Made by a program: the position numbers and the translations under genes
Shown: in pieces, positions 60,163 through 64,000 of the stretch
Numbering within the stretch: the first letter of the stretch is position 1
How the letters are laid out: every line of letters starts with the position of its first letter
The notes under the pieces: generated by a model
Told to the model about the DNA's origin: nothing
What the model saw: the letters and a program-made list of their open reading frames with translations, nothing else
Databases searched by the model: none
NCBI GenBank assembly: GCA_046484625.1
Contig: JAWOIO010000109.1
Location: 1-64,000 of the forward strand
Length of the DNA: 64,000 nucleotides
Source of the DNA: DASUAO01 sp046484625
GTDB taxonomy: Bacteria > Actinomycetota > Acidimicrobiia > IMCC26256 > PALSA-555
Direction of reading: 5' to 3'

Positions 60163-61172
60163 GCGGCCGCGCCGACCGGCTTCCCGTCGACCATCTGGTC
60201 GAGGTACTCGGACAGGCCGTACCCGACCTTGCCGTCGCAGCGCCACTCGGTCATCCCCTCGGAGATCCGGGTGACGAGCTGGTCCCCCTCGGGTGTCGTG
60301 CGTCGGTTGCGCAGGGGGATGAGCGACTGCACCGTTCCCTCGATGACGTGCTCGACGTCGCCGACCTGCGCGACCGCGCGGATGCGCTCGTGGTACAGGT
60401 CGTCGGTCGCCCACTCGGTCTCGATGGTCGCCCCGGTGAGGTACGAGTACGCGCCGTCCTCGAGCCAGACGCCACCGATGCGCTGCGATCCGTCGCGCGC
60501 GGTCACGATCGAGACGACGAAGCCGCCGTCGTCGCCGAAGTTGCCCGTCAACCAGCGGTACCACCACGGCGACTGCCAGAACCGGGGCCCCCAGGAGTGG
60601 TCGCGCAGCCCGTAGCCGTCGACGACCCACTCCTCGTCGCCCACCCGGACGGTGCCGCGCCCACCGACATGCTGCTCGTAGTGACCGCGCGCGAAGCCCT
60701 CGCCCGGCTTCTCGGCGATCGGACTGCCGTCGTCGTTGACGGGCTCGCCCCCGAGCATGGGGGAGATGCCGCGGTAGTCGAGGTCGACCGCGCACTCCTC
60801 CCACGGGTTCTGGGTGAACGCGGTGCGCGGGTCGGCCATCTCGAGCGGTCGCTCGAGCACGCAGATCTTCCCGTGGTAGGAGGCCCGAAGGGACTCGAAC
60901 GGCTCGACGACCTCGAAGCGCATGCCGCCGGCGTCGAAGGCGTCGTTGTGCGTGATCTCGGGCCGGTGGTACGTGAACGCGACGCGCCCGTCGGGGAGAT
61001 AGAGGCAGGTGGTCATCTCCGCGTAGCCCTCGTTGGCGCGGTTGCCCAGGCGGAGGAAGCCACCGAGGCGCTCCGCCGGGTCGTACACGTTGAAGTACAT
61101 GCTCTCGTTGAAGTTCGAGGCTTCTTCGAGTGGGTGCATGTACTCGTCGGCCGGGTCGAGGCGAAGGCGCAT
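60159..61172 (-). CDS. AttH/CrtC-like (DUF7064/DUF7065-type) protein
   Basis: A 337-aa soluble protein with two consecutive barrel-like halves resembling AttH/carotenoid 1,2-hydratase lipocalin-like folds. Landmarks are SNFNESMYFNVYDP near residues 19-32, the centre VVDGYGLRDHSWGPRFWQSPWWYRWLTGNFGDDGG (parts near 183-217, Asp-His-Ser-Trp-Gly being the conserved active-site-like motif) and FVVSIVTARDG. No cofactor motif is seen. In actinobacteria such genes sit by CoA-activated lipid genes, as here. TAGGGT lies 6 nt before the ATG. The end overlaps the convergent toxin-like gene by 4 nt. Confidence 0.6.
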   Translation of the reverse strand: MRLRLDPADEYMHPLEEASNFNESMYFNVYDPAERLGGFLRLGNRANEGYAEMTTCLYLPDGRVAFTYHRPEITHNDAFDAGGMRFEVVEPFESLRASYHGKICVLERPLEMADPRTAFTQNPWEECAVDLDYRGISPMLGGEPVNDDGSPIAEKPGEGFARGHYEQHVGGRGTVRVGDEEWVVDGYGLRDHSWGPRFWQSPWWYRWLTGNFGDDGGFVVSIVTARDGSQRIGGVWLEDGAYSYLTGATIETEWATDDLYHERIRAVAQVGDVEHVIEGTVQSLIPLRNRRTTPEGDQLVTRISEGMTEWRCDGKVGYGLSEYLDQMVDGKPVGAAA

Positions 61173-61178
61173 GCCGAG

Positions 61179-61184
61179 ACCCTA
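61179..61184 (-). promoter_or_regulatory. -10 hexamer TAGGGT, leaderless start
   Basis: On the minus strand TAGGGT plus 6 nt precedes ATG 61172 of the AttH-like gene. Confidence 0.55.
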
Positions 61185-61262
61185 GCGACCCCGACCGTCC
61201 GGCTGAACGGCACTAGGTTCTGACGCCGACGTCAGGTGTCGCCGAACGATGAGGGGTGTTGC

Positions 61263-62405
61263 GTGGCCGGTCCGTTGGCAGGGGTGAAGGTCGTCGAGCT
61301 CGTCGGGATCGGGCCGGGGCCGTTCGCCGCGATGCTGCTCGCCGACATGGGTGCCGACGTGGTGCGCGTGCACCGGGCCCAGTCGGTCGAGCGGGGCTTC
61401 GACCCCGGCGGCGTGCCGATCATGGATCGCAACCGCCGCTCGATCGGCGTCGACCTGAAGCACCCCGAGGGGGTCGAGACCGTGCTCGGGCTCGTCGAGC
61501 GCGCCGACGCGCTGCTGGAGGGGTTCCGGCCCGGCGTGACCGAGCGCCTCGGCGTGGGCCCCGACGACTGCCTCGCGCGCAACCCGAAGCTGGTCTACGG
61601 CCGGATGACCGGGTGGGGCCAGGGCGGACCGCTCGCCGATGCGGCCGGCCACGACATCAACTACATCGCGCTCGCCGGCGCGCTCGCGCACTTCGGTCGC
61701 GAGGGCCAGAAGCCCACGCCGCCGCTCAACCTCATCGGCGACTTCGGCGGCGGCGGGATGTTCCTGGCGTTCGGTCTCGTGTGCGGGATCCTCGAGGCAC
61801 GCACGTCGGGGAAGGGACAGGTCGTCGACGCGGCCATGGTCGACGGCGCCGCCATCCTCATGGCGTTCGTGTGGGGGATGCAGGCGTTCGGCGCGTTCAA
61901 CGAGGAGCGGGGCACGAACCTGCTCGACACCGGAGCTCCGCACTACGACACGTACGAGACGGCCGACGGCCAGTACATCGCGCTCGGCGCGCTCGAGGCG
62001 CAGTTCTACGCGGAGTTCCTCGAGAAGACCGGTCTCGCGTCCGAGGACCTGCCCACCGTCGCCGACCAGGCGAACTGGCCCGTCCTGCGGGAGCGGTTCA
62101 CCGCGCTGTTCAAGTCGAAGACCCGCGCCGAGTGGTGCGACCTCCTGGAGGGGAGCGATGCGTGCTTCGCGCCGGTGCTCCCGATGAGCGAGGCGGCCCG
62201 ACACCCCCACATCACCGCGCGGGGGACGCTCGTCGAGTTCGAGGGTCTCACCCAGCCCGCGCCCGCGCCCCGCTTCTCGCGCACGAAGCCCGAGCTTTGG
62301 CGTGCGGCCCCGACGCCCGGCGAGCACACCGACGAGGTGCTGACCGAATGGGGCTTCGGTGCCGACGATGTCGCGCAGCTCCGCGAAGCGGGAGCGATCC
62401 GCTGA
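61263..62405 (+). CDS. mcr: Alpha-methylacyl-CoA racemase (CaiB/BaiF family)
   Basis: A 380-aa family III enzyme that equilibrates (2R)- and (2S)-methylacyl-CoA, needed to oxidise branched fatty acids and sterol side chains. The catalytic His-Asp pair is seen in AAGHDINYIALAGALAHFG near residues 127-145 (His) and LIGDFGGGGMFLAFGLVCGIL near 157-177 (Asp), which separates racemases from ordinary CoA-transferases. The N-terminus is PLAGVKVVELVGIGPGPFAAMLLADMGADVVRV (parts). GTG 61263 follows gaggggtgtt; an ATG nine codons upstream is possible. Its stop overlaps the SDR start. Confidence 0.87.
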   Translation: MAGPLAGVKVVELVGIGPGPFAAMLLADMGADVVRVHRAQSVERGFDPGGVPIMDRNRRSIGVDLKHPEGVETVLGLVERADALLEGFRPGVTERLGVGPDDCLARNPKLVYGRMTGWGQGGPLADAAGHDINYIALAGALAHFGREGQKPTPPLNLIGDFGGGGMFLAFGLVCGILEARTSGKGQVVDAAMVDGAAILMAFVWGMQAFGAFNEERGTNLLDTGAPHYDTYETADGQYIALGALEAQFYAEFLEKTGLASEDLPTVADQANWPVLRERFTALFKSKTRAEWCDLLEGSDACFAPVLPMSEAARHPHITARGTLVEFEGLTQPAPAPRFSRTKPELWRAAPTPGEHTDEVLTEWGFGADDVAQLREAGAIR

Positions 62406-63406
62406 TGCGCGAGCTCGGGAAGAGCACGACGACCGACGAGGTCCTCGATGGTGTCGACCTGAGCGGTCGGCGCGTGGTGATCACCGGAGCGGCGAGCGGG
62501 TTGGGGCGCGAGACCGCCCGAGCCATGGCAGCCCACGGCGCTTCGGTCACGGTGCTGGCCCGCAGCGCGGAGCGCGCGGCGGGCGCGGTGGCCGAGATCG
62601 AGGCGCTGGTCCCCGGCGCCGAGGTGGAGCCGGGGGTGGTCGACCTGGCGGATCTCTCCACGGTCCGCTCGTTTGCCGACGACTACCTGGCATCCCGCGA
62701 CGCGGTGGACGTGCTCATCAACAACGCCGGGGTGATGGCCTGTCCGTTCGGCCGGACCGTCGACGGATTCGAGACCCAGTTCGGGACGAACCACCTCGGT
62801 CACTTTCTGCTGACCGCGCGCCTGGCGCCGGCGTTGCTCCGAGGTACCTCACCGCGAGTCGTGACGCTGACGTCGGCCGGCCACTCGCGCAGCGACGTCG
62901 ATCTCGAGGACCCGAACTTCGACACGACCGAGTACTCGCCCTGGGTCGCGTACGGCCGATCCAAGACGGCGAACGCCCTGTTCGCCCGCGAGCTCGCTCG
63001 ACGCGCCGGGCCGCGTGGGCTGCTGTCGTTCTCGGTGCACCCGGGCGGCATCCTCACCGACCTCGGTCGGCACCTCACCGAGGAGCTCATGAACGAGATG
63101 GCCACGTTCGCCAAGGCACGCGCGGCTGCGGCAGGCGACGCAGGTGAGGACGCTTCGGGTGACGATGCGGCGGCATTCGGATTCGAGTGGAAGACGATCG
63201 AAGCAGGCGCGGCCACCCAGGTGTGGGCGGCGACTGCTCCGGAGCTCGCCGAACACAACGGCGCGTATCTGGCCGACTGCGGGCTGGGAGTGCTCGGCGG
63301 GGACCCCGGGGTGAATGGGTTCCTCCCGTATCTCCTCGACGACGACCACGCCGAGACGCTCTGGGACCTGAGCGAGGAGCTGGTCGGCACACCCTTCGTG
63401 CTCTAG
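62405..63406 (+). CDS. Short-chain dehydrogenase, retinol dehydrogenase-like
   Basis: A 333-aa SDR. The cofactor motif VVITGAASGLGRETARAM lies near residues 24-41, NNAGVMACPFGRT near 101-113, the catalytic Ser in VVTLTSAGHSRSD near 147-159 and Tyr-Lys in YGRSKTANALFARELA near 179-194. This is the WWOX/retinol dehydrogenase-like branch, with about 50 extra residues after the core (HVGRHL and Ala-rich stretch near 220-260). Substrate unknown. The ATG overlaps the racemase stop by one base (TGATG), so the two are one operon. Confidence 0.85.
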   Translation: MRELGKSTTTDEVLDGVDLSGRRVVITGAASGLGRETARAMAAHGASVTVLARSAERAAGAVAEIEALVPGAEVEPGVVDLADLSTVRSFADDYLASRDAVDVLINNAGVMACPFGRTVDGFETQFGTNHLGHFLLTARLAPALLRGTSPRVVTLTSAGHSRSDVDLEDPNFDTTEYSPWVAYGRSKTANALFARELARRAGPRGLLSFSVHPGGILTDLGRHLTEELMNEMATFAKARAAAAGDAGEDASGDDAAAFGFEWKTIEAGAATQVWAATAPELAEHNGAYLADCGLGVLGGDPGVNGFLPYLLDDDHAETLWDLSEELVGTPFVL

Positions 63407-63425
63407 CCAGCCCTCCTCGGTGCAG

Positions 63426-63474
63426 GAGTTCGTCAACGCGTTGCGCGCCCGAGTTGAGCGCGTCGACGGAACTC
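63426..63474. terminator. Hairpin between convergent genes, terminator candidate
   Basis: The left arm 63426-63440 pairs with 63459-63474 (about 14 pairs, one bulge, one mismatch), with an 18-nt loop. It lies between the SDR and purK stops and could end both transcripts; there is no U tract, as usual in high-GC genomes. Confidence 0.45.
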
Positions 63475-64000
63475 AGGCTCCTCGCGCGACCCCGGTGAAC
63501 AGTTCCGGTGCCGCATCACGGAGCCGGTCGAGCCGCTCGTCCAGCGTCGCGGTGTCGGGCGCAGTCACGGTGACGTGGCCGACCTTGCGTCCGGGACGAG
63601 CGGCCTTGTCGTAGTCGTGCAGGTGTGTCCCGGTGACGCCCAGCACGGCATCGCGGTCGGGCATCGCGCCGATGCAGTTCACCATCGCCGACGGCCCGCG
63701 CGTGTCGGCGGAGCCCAGGGGCCAGCTCAGCACCGCACGCAGGTGCTGCTCGAACTGACTCGTCTCCGCGCCCTCGATCGTCCAGTGCCCGGAGTTGTGG
63801 ACGCGGGGCGCGAGCTCGTTCGCCAGGAGTCGCCCTTCGTGCTCGAACAGCTCGACGGCGAGGACCCCGACGTAGTCCAGGTCGTCGAGCAGCCGGTGCG
63901 CGATCCGCTCACCCTCGGCCTGGAGGTCCGCGGTGGTCGAAGGTGCGGGCGCGCGACTCACGCGAAGGATGCCGTCGACATGGGTGTTCTGCACGAGCGG
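63473..64000 (-). CDS. purK: N5-carboxyaminoimidazole ribonucleotide synthase, 3' part
   Basis: The C-terminal 175 residues of PurK, an ATP-grasp enzyme that carboxylates AIR with bicarbonate in purine synthesis. Visible are YVGVLAVELFEHEGRLLANELAPRVHNSGHWTIEGAETSQFEQHLRAVL (read in parts), the classic ATP-grasp end with metal-binding Glu and Asn and the NSGHWTIEG motif. The N-terminal half lies beyond the right edge, so the start is not in the window. It converges with the SDR gene with a hairpin between. Confidence 0.92.
   Translation of the reverse strand, partial: PLVQNTHVDGILRVSRAPAPSTTADLQAEGERIAHRLLDDLDYVGVLAVELFEHEGRLLANELAPRVHNSGHWTIEGAETSQFEQHLRAVLSWPLGSADTRGPSAMVNCIGAMPDRDAVLGVTGTHLHDYDKAARPGRKVGHVTVTAPDTATLDERLDRLRDAAPELFTGVARGA

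Overview
The window is high-GC, tightly packed DNA of an actinobacterium. Support comes from a mycothiol conjugate amidase (mca), two luciferase-like oxidoreductases of the kind that use F420 or flavin, an SCO6745-type protein, TIGR03086 and 13E12/DUF222-HNH proteins, LexA boxes of the mycobacterial CGAAC-N4-GTTCG type, and many leaderless promoters. The lipid-type gene content (acyl-CoA dehydrogenase, CaiB/BaiF enzymes, etfBA, SCP2) fits an Acidimicrobiia-like lineage; that placement is inference. I saw no rRNA, tRNA, CRISPR array, prophage or intact insertion sequence, and no gene-free stretch over about 300 bases.

Layout. 1-3.5 kb: a perfect 73-bp inverted repeat at the left edge, a HAD phosphatase, an SCO6745-like protein, RNase HII and two small proteins. 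3.5-16 kb: the SOS mutagenesis genes, imuA'-imuB and, 6.7 kb further on, dnaE2, each behind its own LexA box. Between them lie a DUF4097 protein, a class III cyclase, a methyltransferase, an exported hydrolase, an ABC-F ATPase and a peroxiredoxin. 16.4-23 kb: a cation block with an MgtE/SLC41-like carrier (preceded by an acidic, proline-rich leader frame), its PhoU/TrkA_C partner, a P-type ATPase, a VIT-family protein and CorA. 23-27 kb: a DevS/DevR-like two-component locus with CBS and SRPBCC-like proteins; the regulator carries an odd Lys/Pro repeat tail.

27-45 kb is mixed metabolism: acyl-CoA dehydrogenase, an Rv1264-like adenylate cyclase, mca, SCP2, ChbG deacetylase, quinone oxidoreductase, DsbA-like protein, PAP2, nitrilase, a RecB-like Fe-S nuclease, pyrophosphatase, a CaiB enzyme, SDR and others. 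45-52 kb: a zinc-dependent dehydrogenase, a truncated SDR, etfB-etfA, an acetyltransferase, a LexA-controlled RadC-like small protein, a carotenoid oxygenase facing a nitrobindin, and a 13E12 HNH protein. 52-64 kb: a CaCA exchanger, APC permease, exonuclease III, a phosphotransferase, a DUF2207 membrane protein, a compact XRE/nucleotidyltransferase pair with its own operator palindrome, an AttH-like protein, an alpha-methylacyl-CoA racemase, an SDR and the 3' part of purK.

Two genome-wide habits stand out. About twenty genes have a TANNNT-like hexamer placed 6-8 nt before the start codon, which implies leaderless transcripts and helped choose starts. Short tandem arrays (15-16 or 30 bp units, usually about three copies) sit at gene ends, in intergenic gaps and inside disordered protein tails. 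The best candidates for new biology are the LexA-controlled RadC-like gene, the self-regulated XRE-nucleotidyltransferase pair, and the possible Mg-sensing leader frame before the MgtE-like gene.
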